From Akkermansiaceae bacterium (GTDB taxonomy: Bacteria; Verrucomicrobiota; Verrucomicrobiia; Verrucomicrobiales; Akkermansiaceae): DNA of 58,939 nucleotides. The position numbers and the translations under genes are program-made. The notes under the pieces are model-generated. The model made no database searches. It saw only the letters and a list, made by a program, of their open reading frames with translations, and was not told the origin of the DNA. Positions 33,595 through 43,411 of the stretch are shown one piece after another; position 1 is the stretch's first letter, and every line of letters begins with the position of its first letter. The DNA is taken from assembly GCA_903878115.1 (NCBI GenBank), contig CAIRGO010000269.1:1-58939 (forward strand). Direction: 5' to 3'.

Positions 33595-35970
33595 TTATTC
33601 TTCGAATTTCCATGTAGGAAACTTGGTAACAAGCTCGTTACGATACTTCTCAGCAAGAGCGGTTTCATGATTGGCTTCCAACGCTTTGATGATTTTGTAA
33701 GTTGCTAAGGGACGTAAGCGCGCATCCTCAATCGAGATGACGATGAATGAGTATTTTTCCTTAGCTTCTGCTGGTTTATCCTGTGCCATGCAGATGTCAC
33801 CAAAGACGATACTGGCCTCGGCTTCGAGTGCTCCCTGCGGGCGTAATAGGAAGCATGCTTCGATGGAGGCCCGAGCTTTTGTGAGGTCTTTTAAGGCTAA
33901 GTGGCAGCGTGCTTGATCCACTAAGGCATCAGCCTTGGCCATGGTGTTGTCTTCTACGGCCAGGACGTTATCAATTGGCGCAAGAGCACGCTGGTATTCT
34001 TTGCTTAAAATTAATGCTTTTGCTAAATTGCGCCAAACATCGCGTGGCGTGCGACGTGGTTCCTCTGGATTACTGATCAACATGAAAAAACGCGATGCTT
34101 GTTCCGCTTTTTTCAGTCCTAATGCTTGAACACCAGCCCATGATACCAATGCGGGTGATATCTTATCGGAATACCCTGAGTCGATTGCTTTATCAATTTC
34201 TTCTGCAAGGGGATCGATTTGCTCCATCAAAAAATGACAGGAAATGAGCAATAATCCAGCGCGTTTCCCGTAGGTCTTTTCATCGAGTTCGCGGGCCTTT
34301 TGCAGATGCGGCACGGCGTCTTTATTATTACTTTGTTTCTGCAATCCATAGCCTATAAAAAACTCGGCGTTGGCAACGGTGTCCGAAGGAAGATCTTTGT
34401 AGCGCTCGAGCATTGTTTTGTAGCAAGTCACCATGCCAGGAAGATCGTTATTTTGCTTTTTGACGATCGCTGATTTTTGCCACGCATAAGCTTCGAGTTT
34501 AGGGCCAGGCTTGATTTCGATGAGCTTGTTAAAATCTTTAAGCGCAGAATCACGATCTCCTGATTCGAGATGTGAATCACCTCGCAAGGCGATAGCTTCT
34601 GGAGTGCGTTTGTCGGAAGCATAATCGTCGATGAATTTTGTCAACGAGCGAATTGCTCCTTGGTGATCATCTGAATTGGCAAGACACCAACCGCGTTGAT
34701 AGAGGAAATTGGCGCGATTCGATTCGGCAATTAGACTCGCATCGATAAGATTGTATACTTCTGCAGCTTCTTTAAGCTTGCCTTCGTTTTGCAAAGCACC
34801 AGCTTTCATCATTAGGGCGGCATGGATGCGAGGGTGAGTTTTGCGACTTTTTCCATAAATGTCGATGAATGCATCTACTTGTTCTACGATATGCTTACCA
34901 TCAATTTTATAGAAGCACAGCAATCGATTATAAGACGCGTCGAAAGCAATTTCATCATCGGGTAGTAGTTTTTGAACATCTAAGAATAGTGGAATTGCAT
35001 CCATGAAATTGCCAAGAAGCATGTAAGATCTGGCAGCTATGTTCGATCGGCGAGCTTGACGTTCATCGCCCGAGTTGATCGGATTGGATTTGTGAATTTG
35101 AATGACTTCAATGTAGTTTTTTTTGTTAAAACGAATCTGCATCATCGAGGTTAATGCGTCATCGTGGTAGAATCTCCAGTCCTCGGATTTGTTAGATAAA
35201 ATGGATTGAAAATAGCGCTCTGCAGCAGGCTCATCTTCCATCTGTAAGGTGGTAATGCCAGCGTAGAGTGATGCTTCAGCACGCATTTTTTCCGAGGCTG
35301 CTGATTTGATGAGCGCCTCAAAATAGGGAAGTGCATCTTTCGGTTGATTCATTTTAAGCAATAAAGCGCCAACCGCCTTACGACTGTCGTTAAGGTAAAC
35401 ACTGTTGGCAGAATCCGGATCATTAACTATTTTTTGATAAGCAGCTAGAGCATCTTTTTCTTTGTTCTGATAATGGTAACAAAGTGCTTCGTAGTATAAT
35501 CCACGCAAGCGATCAGCTGGACGAGGAGCATTCGCAGAGAGTTTTTGAAACAGCACTGCAGCAGTAGCGTATTCTTTTTTCTCAAAGGCATCGTGCGCTA
35601 ATGACGAACTCGCGGCGGCAACATATGGTCCATTACGCTGAGTATTGATGATTGAGGAAAATATTCGTTTCGCATCATCGATACGGCCAGTGTGATAAAA
35701 GCACAGGGCATAGTAATACTCGGCAGACTTCACATTGGCATCGCGAGGAAATTCATTGAGGAACTCAGCAAAAATTTCACCCGCTTTGGTGATGTATTCG
35801 ATACGTTGCTCAAGGTTGCTGCTCGCTTGTCCTGAATCGTAGAGGTTTTTCGCCCGGCCATACAATCCTTCGGCGCGGTCTGCCTGCAGTGCTTGCTCAG
35901 GAGTGGCAGCTTGTTGCGCACATGCAAATGATGCAGTGATGAGGAGAATGGCGATAATGTAACTTTTCAT
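33595..35970 (-). CDS. secreted TPR-repeat protein
   Basis: A 791-residue exported protein: the signal peptide ends near FACA/QQAA, then TPR-like helical pairs fill nearly the whole chain (for example RIDDAKRIF, EKEYATAAVLF, PKDALPYF, KLKEAAEVYNLID). Such proteins often form scaffolds with ExbBD/TolQR motors in Bacteroidetes and Verrucomicrobia. It is 27 bp after exbD and belongs to the same operon. A role as the periplasmic partner of the motor is inferred from position only. Confidence 0.88.
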   Translation of the reverse strand: MKSYIIAILLITASFACAQQAATPEQALQADRAEGLYGRAKNLYDSGQASSNLEQRIEYITKAGEIFAEFLNEFPRDANVKSAEYYYALCFYHTGRIDDAKRIFSSIINTQRNGPYVAAASSSLAHDAFEKKEYATAAVLFQKLSANAPRPADRLRGLYYEALCYHYQNKEKDALAAYQKIVNDPDSANSVYLNDSRKAVGALLLKMNQPKDALPYFEALIKSAASEKMRAEASLYAGITTLQMEDEPAAERYFQSILSNKSEDWRFYHDDALTSMMQIRFNKKNYIEVIQIHKSNPINSGDERQARRSNIAARSYMLLGNFMDAIPLFLDVQKLLPDDEIAFDASYNRLLCFYKIDGKHIVEQVDAFIDIYGKSRKTHPRIHAALMMKAGALQNEGKLKEAAEVYNLIDASLIAESNRANFLYQRGWCLANSDDHQGAIRSLTKFIDDYASDKRTPEAIALRGDSHLESGDRDSALKDFNKLIEIKPGPKLEAYAWQKSAIVKKQNNDLPGMVTCYKTMLERYKDLPSDTVANAEFFIGYGLQKQSNNKDAVPHLQKARELDEKTYGKRAGLLLISCHFLMEQIDPLAEEIDKAIDSGYSDKISPALVSWAGVQALGLKKAEQASRFFMLISNPEEPRRTPRDVWRNLAKALILSKEYQRALAPIDNVLAVEDNTMAKADALVDQARCHLALKDLTKARASIEACFLLRPQGALEAEASIVFGDICMAQDKPAEAKEKYSFIVISIEDARLRPLATYKIIKALEANHETALAEKYRNELVTKFPTWKFEE

Positions 35971-35997
35971 GAGATGATGTATGTTAGTTGGCTCATG

Positions 35998-36414
35998 TTA
36001 CTTGTCCTTAGGACGCTGGGTTGCGAACGAAATGTTCCAGATGCCGGCCTTGGTGCAGGTAGAAATCACGCTAATCACATGCTGGTATTCCGTTTTCTCA
36101 TCGGCGCGGAGGCGTATCGGTTGGTTTTTATACAATTCAGCAAGATTTTTCATTTTGACGTAGAGCTCCTCTTGTGTTAATGGCGTTTTATCGATGATGA
36201 CCGTTCCATCGATGAGCACATTGATGATTTTTTCGCCTTGTACGCGCACTGGTTCAGCTCCTTCTGCTGTGGTGGGTACTGATACGTCTAGCTCTGTTTC
36301 ATTGCGCGACCATTGCCAAGTGATAATGAAAAAGGTCAGTAGTAGAAACACAATATCGATCATGGGCGCCATTTGAAAGGCGGCTGGCTCTAGCGTTTTC
36401 TTTTGAAATTTCAT
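35998..36414 (-). CDS. exbD: biopolymer transport protein ExbD/TolR
   Basis: A 138-residue inner-membrane motor component. The N-terminal helix MAPMIDIVFLLLTFFIIT carries the conserved Asp for proton movement, followed by the periplasmic domain (LIDGTVIIDKTPLT...). It lies 15 bp after exbB. No tonB is in the window, so partner and target are open. Confidence 0.93.
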   Translation of the reverse strand: MKFQKKTLEPAAFQMAPMIDIVFLLLTFFIITWQWSRNETELDVSVPTTAEGAEPVRVQGEKIINVLIDGTVIIDKTPLTQEELYVKMKNLAELYKNQPIRLRADEKTEYQHVISVISTCTKAGIWNISFATQRPKDK

Positions 36415-36429
36415 GACGGTAGAAGGATG

Positions 36430-37224
36430 TTACATTTCCTGTGGGGAAGGCATTTGGTAATCCTTACCACGATTGTTACCGTTACCATTGGTGTTTGTTT
36501 GTGGGCGTACCGTGAGGGTCTGGAGAAGCGCCACAAGATGGCTTGATGCTGCTTCTAGTTCGCCAATGTAGCGCTGGGTGCGAGTGCGGAAAAAAGCGTA
36601 AGCGAGCATGGTAGGGATCGCGATGATGAGTCCCGCTGCCGTGGTGATAAGAGCTACGGAAATACCAGAAGAGAGTTCCATTTGTTTTACGCCTTCGGTT
36701 CCATGTGATAGGTCGAAAAATGCCTGAATCATCCCGAGCACAGTTCCTAACAAACCTAACATAGGCGCTACGTTGCCGATATCAGAGAGATAACTCACGC
36801 GTGCCGTGAGAATTCCCGCTTGGCGCGATCCCTCGGATTCTGTAATTTCGCGGACTTCTGCTAGCGTCACACTCGGGTTGGCAATGATAAAGTCCAATAC
36901 TCGCTGGGTGATACGCGCCATGCATTCGGATTGGCGACGACTAAATGCGGTCAAGCCCTGCAGATCACGTGAACGAATCAGCGACTCCGCTTCATCCATG
37001 AAACGATCTGAGACCACGGAGTTTTGACGAATTGTAAAAAGATAGAGCAGGCAGAGCGTAGCCGCGATCACCGAGAGACCCGCTAGCGGATACATGACCG
37101 GTCCGCCTTGAAAGAATAGATCCATGATATTGAACTGTTCTTTATTGGGCTGAGCGTCCGCGCCGAAGGCAGATGTGGCTGATAATAGGCCGATGATAGC
37201 GCTAAGAGAAATAATACGGTTCAT
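36430..37224 (-). CDS. exbB: biopolymer transport protein ExbB/TolQ with signal peptide
   Basis: A MotA/TolQ/ExbB proton-channel protein of 264 residues. It has a cleavable-looking signal (MNRIISLSAIIGLLSATSAFGA), found in ExbB proteins of several phyla, then FQGGPVMYPLAGLSVIA, and the paired pore helices with GNVAPMLGLLGTVLGM and ALITTAAGLIIAIP. The start at 37224 is chosen over 37263 for the signal peptide. It heads the exbB-exbD-TPR operon and diverges from uvrC. Confidence 0.92.
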   Translation of the reverse strand: MNRIISLSAIIGLLSATSAFGADAQPNKEQFNIMDLFFQGGPVMYPLAGLSVIAATLCLLYLFTIRQNSVVSDRFMDEAESLIRSRDLQGLTAFSRRQSECMARITQRVLDFIIANPSVTLAEVREITESEGSRQAGILTARVSYLSDIGNVAPMLGLLGTVLGMIQAFFDLSHGTEGVKQMELSSGISVALITTAAGLIIAIPTMLAYAFFRTRTQRYIGELEAASSHLVALLQTLTVRPQTNTNGNGNNRGKDYQMPSPQEM

Positions 37225-37314
37225 GTTAGGAGTGGATTGTATCATGGAATTAGGGAAGAGCAATCGCGGAAAAAGCGTTGCTGGGGAGCGGCAATGGCAA
37301 ATTGTGAATAATAT

Positions 37315-37342
37315 TTGTGATTCGGTGGGACTCAGTTACTAT
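37315..37342 (+). promoter_or_regulatory. candidate uvrC promoter
   Basis: TTGTGA, 16 bp, TACTAT: 4 of 6 matches at each box. The predicted start lies roughly 10-15 bp before the chosen uvrC ATG. No LexA-like palindrome was recognised nearby. Confidence 0.35.
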
Positions 37343-37360
37343 AGTTGCGCAATAGAGAAC

Positions 37361-38920
37361 ATGGAAAAAGCTGATTTTAGAATAAAATTGAGAGAGGTGC
37401 CCCATCAGCCAGGTGTTTACCTGATGAAGGATCGCATAGGCTCAATTATCTATGTCGGAAAGGCAAAAGATCTACGTAAGCGGCTGTCCAGTTATTTCAT
37501 GGCATCGCGAAAAATGCGCGCGGATGCTAAAACACGCGCTTTAATCGAGGCGATATGGGATTTTGAAATCCATGTGGTTCGCAATGAACAAGAATCGCTG
37601 TTGCTAGAAGGGAAGCTCATCAAGGACTATCGTCCTCGCTATAATGTGGCATTTCGCGATGATAAACAATTTTTGCTGCTGAAAATCAACGTGCTAGATC
37701 CGTGGCCACGCTTGATGATGACGCGATTAAAAAAAGATGACCAAGCCCGATATTTTGGTCCTTTTGCTCATTCCACCGCTCTGCGTGCCACCGTGGAATG
37801 GCTGAATCGTAGTTATGGATTGCGCGTCTGCCGACCTAATGAACCTGGTGAAGTCGAATACAAACATTGCAATGCAGATATCATCAGAAATTGCTCAGCG
37901 CCCTGTGTGGCGAGGATCACACGTGAAAAGTATCATCAAAGCATCGATGAAGTTTGTCGATTGTTAGAGGGAAAAGGTCGCCGGGATAAGCTCGATGAAT
38001 TGCGTGAGGAAATGTCCAGAGAAGCGGAAGCAATGCATTTTGAAAAAGCGGCCTTGTTGCGCGATGTGATCCAAAATTTGGAAATCACCTTGAATCCCAC
38101 GCGACAATTTAGCCGGGGCCGGGGACTTCCAAGTACCGTGAAGCCAACCGAAGACCTAGCCGAACTTGGCGAATGGTTGCATTTGCCTAGCCCTCCGCGA
38201 GTCATGGAGTGTTTTGATATTTCTAACGTTTCTTCCAATCACATCGTAGCATCTATGGTGCGATTCGTCGATGGAGTGGCGGATAACCAAGCGTATCGTC
38301 GCTACCGCATCAAAACAGTGACTGGACAAGATGACTTCGCCAGCATGGCGGAAGTGGTGCGACGTCGCTATTCGCGGATACTATTAGAAAATGCCCAAGC
38401 CAATCCTGATATTGCAGCAGAAAGCCAAGAAAATGTGATAGAGATTCAACGTCGACTAGCACGAGAAGGCAAAGCCAAAGTGCTACTGCCCGATCTCGTC
38501 ATTGTCGATGGTGGCAAAGGACAACTTAGCATGGCGGTGGCGGAATTGCGAAAATTGAAACTCCATGAGTTGCCTGTGATCGGTCTCGCCAAACAGCGGG
38601 AGGAAGTTTTTCGCCCGGGGCATAGTGAGCCGATTCTTATTCCCCACGATCGCGGCGCTTTAAAGTTGCTACAACGCATTCGCGATGAAGCCCATCGATT
38701 TGCCAATGGCTATAATTCACTGCTGCTGCGCCGTCGTATGAAGGAAAGTGTCTTAGATGATTGCCCGCTGATCAATGCAGCAAGAAAAAAATCGTTATTC
38801 AAGCATTTCGGTTCCGTCACAGAATTACGCAAAGCAACCTGCGCAGAAATCGAAGCATGCCCCGGAATCAACAAAGCGGTTGCTCAAGCACTATTTGCGT
38901 GGTTGGAAGTGAGGAAATAA
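37361..38920 (+). CDS. uvrC: excinuclease ABC subunit C
   Basis: The dual-incision nuclease of nucleotide excision repair, 519 residues. The N-terminal GIY-YIG domain has QPGVYLMKD and IIYVGKAKDLRKRL. A Cys cluster (HCNADIIRNCSAPC) follows, then the UvrB-binding UVR motif, and the RNase H-like domain with ECFDISN and VIVDGGKGQL. The C-terminus has a single recognisable helix-hairpin-helix (ACPGINKAVAQALF). It is shorter than E. coli UvrC (610). The ATG at 37361 is chosen, and the 62-residue upstream extension lies over the exbB start and has no family match. Confidence 0.95.
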   Translation: MEKADFRIKLREVPHQPGVYLMKDRIGSIIYVGKAKDLRKRLSSYFMASRKMRADAKTRALIEAIWDFEIHVVRNEQESLLLEGKLIKDYRPRYNVAFRDDKQFLLLKINVLDPWPRLMMTRLKKDDQARYFGPFAHSTALRATVEWLNRSYGLRVCRPNEPGEVEYKHCNADIIRNCSAPCVARITREKYHQSIDEVCRLLEGKGRRDKLDELREEMSREAEAMHFEKAALLRDVIQNLEITLNPTRQFSRGRGLPSTVKPTEDLAELGEWLHLPSPPRVMECFDISNVSSNHIVASMVRFVDGVADNQAYRRYRIKTVTGQDDFASMAEVVRRRYSRILLENAQANPDIAAESQENVIEIQRRLAREGKAKVLLPDLVIVDGGKGQLSMAVAELRKLKLHELPVIGLAKQREEVFRPGHSEPILIPHDRGALKLLQRIRDEAHRFANGYNSLLLRRRMKESVLDDCPLINAARKKSLFKHFGSVTELRKATCAEIEACPGINKAVAQALFAWLEVRK

Positions 38921-38943
38921 TTAGTTTTTGAATCATATCATTT

Positions 38944-39201
38944 TCACTCTTCTTCACTATCGTCTTCGCATATTAATGGGTTTACAAATCTCTCTAACAA
39001 CGTTCGATGCTTGGTGATGCGACCGGTGACCCGCTTGCGCCATAGCCGGAAGCTGGCTGGTTTTAGCTCTTGGCGCATCAGATCAATCACTTCGCTCTCG
39101 CTTAAGCCACTGCGTTTTTTTATCTCTTCAAAGCTAGTGCGATCATGCCATGCCAGACGGATGATTCCAGAAATCCATTCTTTGGTGTGCGTTTTTTTCA
39201 T
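38944..39201 (-). CDS. TIGR03643 family protein
   Basis: An 85-residue basic protein beginning MKKTHTKEWISG. The core IIRLAWHDRTSFEEI and LMRQELKPASFRLWRKRVTGR fits TIGR03643, a small family of unknown function that looks like a DNA-binding or helical regulator. Its ATG overlaps the TGA of the photolyase-like gene by two bases (ATGA), so the two are translationally coupled. This supports a joint function. Confidence 0.84.
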   Translation of the reverse strand: MKKTHTKEWISGIIRLAWHDRTSFEEIKKRSGLSESEVIDLMRQELKPASFRLWRKRVTGRITKHRTLLERFVNPLICEDDSEEE

Positions 39202-40418
39202 AATAAAGTAGGTTGTGCTAAATATTGGCTCATTTTTTTCCAATAAGGGAAAAAGCCTGATTGAGCATAGGAGTAAGTATCGTGATCACTTCTGCGACGC
39301 ACGAATTGCAGTAAAATATTATTTTTTGTTAGAGCGTCTGTCAGACTTGGTAGCATGTCACGCGCCGCGCCTATCGTCGGCGCAAAGGCAATGATTTCAA
39401 GCAATTGGTTACTCTTCGCCCAAGCGAGAATTTCTTGGATCGCCTCATGTTGATCGAGGCGCGTTACAGGGAGATTGAAATGTTCTGTGGCACGTTTGAC
39501 AGCATCGGCAGTAACCGCCGCGAGAGCTTTTTGCCTAAGCCCGCTGATTCCCTTGATTTCACAACTCTGCACCGCAATCGCTTCACCTTGCCAGCGGGAA
39601 AATGGACCCACTTCAGGCAGTAGATCTTCGCTATGCAACCACAGACCGCTGCGCAAATTATTCTCCGTAAGTGTATCAGGATAGTGTAACCGCTCTGCGC
39701 AATGTAGATCAGCCGTCTCTTCCTGAGCTTGGGATGCGAAAGCGCCATCAGCGATTCGCTGGTTACCCGCTGTGTGCTGAAGCAATGAATCATCGGCGTA
39801 TTTTTCCAGATTAGACAATCGCACGGTATAAGTTTTGCCAAATGTCTGTAAGCCGGCAACCCAGCGCCACGAGAGGGTATTACTGGCGGGATCTGCATCT
39901 AACAAATGTCGATAGAAAAAATCAGCACCCAGTTCCCATGGTAATTTCTCCGCATGAATCCAAAAACTAGCCCACCACATGCGTGCATGATTGTGCAAGT
40001 AACCTTTCTCCACCAACTGATGTGCCAATGCATCCATGCAAGCCACACCGCTCTGACCAGTGGCGACTTTGGCGGCACGATCAAGCACCTCGGCGGAAAA
40101 AATTTGTGTGGATTGCTCCACGCGGTTTCTCCATGAAGTCCACACATCGGGTCGTCTCTCTAACCATCCTTTCCAGTATCGCCGCCAGCAGATTTCCTGT
40201 AGCCATTTTTCGGCGGTGGAAAAGGAATAGCGGTTTAGGGTTTCATCGATGATTTGATCTTCGCTGATCAACCGATGCCGAATCGCCGTGCTTAATAAGG
40301 AAACATTACGATGCTGTTCATGGACATAATTTCGGTCTTTTGCATACCTGCCGACGCGCGGCAAAAATTCTCGCCAAATGGCTAAGGCATCTGTGCGCGT
40401 GAGTGGTATTTCAATCAT
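39198..40418 (-). CDS. photolyase/cryptochrome-like flavoprotein with inverted domain order
   Basis: A 406-residue protein. Residues about 1-215 match the FAD-binding helical domain that forms the C-terminus of DNA photolyases: RNVSLLSTAIRHRL, ICWRRYWKGWL, HNHARMWWASFWIH, LDADPASNTLSWRWVAGLQ. The remaining 150 residues look like the alpha/beta (antenna) domain that is normally N-terminal, ending with ARDMLPSLTDAL and GFFPYWKKM, comparable to the end of that domain. The order is thus reversed. FAD binding is likely; repair of light damage or signalling is inferred. It is coupled to the TIGR03643 gene. Confidence 0.78.
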   Translation of the reverse strand: MIEIPLTRTDALAIWREFLPRVGRYAKDRNYVHEQHRNVSLLSTAIRHRLISEDQIIDETLNRYSFSTAEKWLQEICWRRYWKGWLERRPDVWTSWRNRVEQSTQIFSAEVLDRAAKVATGQSGVACMDALAHQLVEKGYLHNHARMWWASFWIHAEKLPWELGADFFYRHLLDADPASNTLSWRWVAGLQTFGKTYTVRLSNLEKYADDSLLQHTAGNQRIADGAFASQAQEETADLHCAERLHYPDTLTENNLRSGLWLHSEDLLPEVGPFSRWQGEAIAVQSCEIKGISGLRQKALAAVTADAVKRATEHFNLPVTRLDQHEAIQEILAWAKSNQLLEIIAFAPTIGAARDMLPSLTDALTKNNILLQFVRRRSDHDTYSYAQSGFFPYWKKMSQYLAQPTLL

Positions 40419-40470
40419 AAACAGCGCAATCTACACAGGATGCACCGCGTGTAAAATAGGAATTTATGAG

Positions 40471-41241
40471 TTAAACACCAGCATCGCGATAGAGTTCCCC
40501 CATCCGGGTTAGCGATCCATCGGCTGTGAGCAGGCTGTGTTCTTTGCCTTTTCCAGGCTCGAAGTATGCGTATCGCTCGATACTTTTTTCTTTTTCGAGA
40601 AATTTTAGTGCTGATTTGAGAAACGCATAATTTTCTTTTTCTGTGCCACTCCAGCCATTGAATTCTGTTAGCCAAATCGGTAATCGATGTTCCCTCGCTA
40701 GTCCTTTGAGGAATGCTTCAAAATCGCCCGCATCTCTTCCTCGATACCAGTGCATCGCGATGAAATCCACACGCAATTTTAAGCGTTTGGCCTCCTTCAT
40801 GAATTCGGCAAACCACGCGAGGCCCTTGCCATCTGACGAGGTACAAGGGCTACCTAACGGAATATTTTTCGCTTCAGCGATAGCTTGCAATTTAGGCCAG
40901 TGCTTGAGCGCATCAGCCACGCTGAGATTCCCCTGATCGCCACGTTCTGGTTCATTATAACCTAGCAGGTGCTTGATGTTTTTTGCGTTCCTTAACTGAT
41001 TGAGAGAATTTTCGCCTTCCACATCTTTACGATTTTTGATCATCGGCACGAATTCGATCTCTTGATTGCCATCACCCCCGGCCCACCACGTATAATACCA
41101 ATGCGCGCCAAACAGTTTATGAAGGCGAGCATCTCCTCCCGCCCAGCCTTTTTTTTCAGTGGCGACAGATCTTTCGAGCGAGATCGCTGGCGTGACAAAA
41201 AGCGAAGGAGCCAAGATGCGCAATGCAGTTCTTCTATTCAT
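40471..41241 (-). CDS. GH128-type glycoside hydrolase (Asl1-like)
   Basis: A 256-residue secreted hydrolase with an N-terminal signal (MNRRTALRILAPSLFVTPAI). The TIM-barrel catalytic glutamates appear in LLGYNEPER and WLTEFNGW, as in the glycosyl hydrolase catalytic-core (Glyco_hydro_cc, GH128) family, which acts on beta-1,3-glucan. HWYRG and AYFEPG are other expected barrel segments. It precedes the photolyase-like gene on the same strand by 52 bp; no functional link is evident. Confidence 0.85.
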   Translation of the reverse strand: MNRRTALRILAPSLFVTPAISLERSVATEKKGWAGGDARLHKLFGAHWYYTWWAGGDGNQEIEFVPMIKNRKDVEGENSLNQLRNAKNIKHLLGYNEPERGDQGNLSVADALKHWPKLQAIAEAKNIPLGSPCTSSDGKGLAWFAEFMKEAKRLKLRVDFIAMHWYRGRDAGDFEAFLKGLAREHRLPIWLTEFNGWSGTEKENYAFLKSALKFLEKEKSIERYAYFEPGKGKEHSLLTADGSLTRMGELYRDAGV

Positions 41242-41356
41242 CGCTGACTTTTATAAGGGGCGATCGCGCTGGCGACAAGGTGATAGTGTTGCATGACACG
41301 GGCATTTTCCATTCTTGTGCTTGCAAGAAATGGCAGCATTGGATTGTATCACTGCG

Positions 41357-43396
41357 ATGCGAATACTAATAATCATGGCTCTTTGCTCGCTGCCAGTGAT
41401 GGCGGAACACGGGGGCACGAACGAATTTGAAAAAGTGACGGGACAGTGCTTTGGACCATCTCAGACCAAGGTGAAAAATCTAAAAATACAGACCGAATGG
41501 TCGGGCGATGAAACAAGTCTCTTTTATCGCTACGAAGATGAAACAGGTCAGCAAGTAACGAAAAAGTACGAATTGAGTAATGGCAAAGAAGCCATCGTGA
41601 CTGAACAACTGCCGGCCCAAACCGATAATCCACAAGTTCGCGGCGAAGGTCCGTATTCTTATGAAAATGATACGTCACCGGATAAGGAATGGACCGTGAT
41701 CAAAAAAGACGGATCCGTGATCTTACGAAATGTAAAATCTAACGAGGAAAAAACTGTAGCCAAAGCCGCTGATGGGCGAGAATTTACGGGACGCGCACAG
41801 TGGTCGCCCGATTCGAATATGTTTATCCTCTGGGATACAAAATTTGAGCTATCGCGCAAAGTGAACTATACCCGCTCATCACCGAAGAACAGCGATCAGC
41901 CAGAATTTTTTTCTATCGATTATCCGAAGCCTGGTGATAAGTTGACGGAGAGAATCCCAATGATTTTTTATACAGATGATCGTAAGCCGATGACTGTTGA
42001 TTCATCGTTGATCCCCAACCCATTTGAAGTGAAAAATCTCCACTGGCGCAGGGACTCGCAACGTTTAACTTTTGATTACATCGAGCGTGGTTTTGGTAAA
42101 ATGCGAGTGGTGGAAATGAATGCTGCTACAGGCAAGCAGCGGGTGCTGATCAATGAAGAAAGTGAGACGTTTATCTACGTTTATGGTTATGGCTTTCGTT
42201 ATGATCTTACCGATGGCAAGGAGGTCTTGTGGTTATCGGAACGTGATGGTTGGAATCATCTGTATCTGATGGAAGGCACTAGCGGAGCTATCAAAAAGCA
42301 ACTAACTAAAGGCAATTGGGTGGTGAAAAAGGTCATGCAAGTGGACGAAAAAAAACGGCAGGCGCTCCTTCAAGTGTGCGGCTGTTATCCCGCACAAGAT
42401 CCCTATTTTGACCATTACGTAACGGTGAATATCGATAGTGGAAAAATGATTGCGCTCACAAGTTCCGCTGGTGATCACGAGGCACCGAATTTTTCTCCGC
42501 AAGGGAATTATTATGTTTGCCGTTGGTCGCGCATAGATCATCCGCCAGTTTATGAATTGCGCCGTACGGCAGATGGCAAACTTCTGAAAGTTTTGTCGGA
42601 AGCAGATGCCACCGATTTAAACAAAAACTGGCGCACACCTGAGCCATTCATGGCGAAAGACCGAGAGGGAAAATTTGATATTTATGGAATCATCGTTAGG
42701 CCGCCGAATTATGATCCAAAGAAAAAATACCCGATTGTCGAATATATCTATGCTGGTCCGCAAGATGCGTATGTGAAAAAAAGTTGGTCACCATGGATTG
42801 TGCCGATGCATGAAATTGCGTCGTTTGGATTTGTAGTGGTGCAGATCGATGGGCGCGGCACAGCTCATCGCGGCAAGGAGTTTCACAATCAATGTTATAA
42901 AAATCTCAAAGATGCAGGATTCCCAGACCGCATTGCGTGGATGAAATCAGCTGCTGCGAAATATTCCGAAATGGACATTTCCCGAGTCGGTGTTTTTGGC
43001 GGTTCAGCAGGTGGGCAAAATGCCCTTGGCGCATTGCTTTTCCATAGCGATTTTTATAAAGCTGCTGCGGCAGATTGTGGTTGTCATGATAACCGCATGG
43101 ATAAAATTTGGTGGAACGAACAATGGATGGATTGGCCTATCGGTCCAGAATATGTTGATAATTCTAACGTAACTCATGCTAAAAATTTGCAAGGCGCCTT
43201 GTTCATAACGTTCGGAGAGGTAGACACCAATGTTGATCCATCTTCTTCCATGCAAGTCGTGAATGCATTATTGCAGGCCGATAAGGATTTTGAAATGTAC
43301 ATCGTGCCCAATGGTCAACATGGCTGCGGTGAGTCGCGGATGATGCAACGCAAACGGATTGATTTTTTCCGTAAAAGTCTTGGCGGCCCACTCTAA
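41357..43396 (+). CDS. S9-family (dipeptidyl-peptidase IV-like) peptidase
   Basis: A 679-residue exported peptidase with a signal peptide ending near PVMA/EHGG. The first 400 residues form the DPP-IV-type beta-propeller, and the C-terminal alpha/beta-hydrolase domain has the Ser in GVFGGSAGGQ, Asp in FGEVDTNVDP and His in PNGQHGCG. Such enzymes remove dipeptides or cleave small proline-containing peptides in the periplasm. The ATG at 41357 is chosen for the signal peptide over one at 41315. The BASS transporter gene follows by 15 bp, suggesting uptake of a product. Confidence 0.93.
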   Translation: MRILIIMALCSLPVMAEHGGTNEFEKVTGQCFGPSQTKVKNLKIQTEWSGDETSLFYRYEDETGQQVTKKYELSNGKEAIVTEQLPAQTDNPQVRGEGPYSYENDTSPDKEWTVIKKDGSVILRNVKSNEEKTVAKAADGREFTGRAQWSPDSNMFILWDTKFELSRKVNYTRSSPKNSDQPEFFSIDYPKPGDKLTERIPMIFYTDDRKPMTVDSSLIPNPFEVKNLHWRRDSQRLTFDYIERGFGKMRVVEMNAATGKQRVLINEESETFIYVYGYGFRYDLTDGKEVLWLSERDGWNHLYLMEGTSGAIKKQLTKGNWVVKKVMQVDEKKRQALLQVCGCYPAQDPYFDHYVTVNIDSGKMIALTSSAGDHEAPNFSPQGNYYVCRWSRIDHPPVYELRRTADGKLLKVLSEADATDLNKNWRTPEPFMAKDREGKFDIYGIIVRPPNYDPKKKYPIVEYIYAGPQDAYVKKSWSPWIVPMHEIASFGFVVVQIDGRGTAHRGKEFHNQCYKNLKDAGFPDRIAWMKSAAAKYSEMDISRVGVFGGSAGGQNALGALLFHSDFYKAAAADCGCHDNRMDKIWWNEQWMDWPIGPEYVDNSNVTHAKNLQGALFITFGEVDTNVDPSSSMQVVNALLQADKDFEMYIVPNGQHGCGESRMMQRKRIDFFRKSLGGPL

Positions 43397-43411
43397 CGAA
43401 ATCACTAACTT

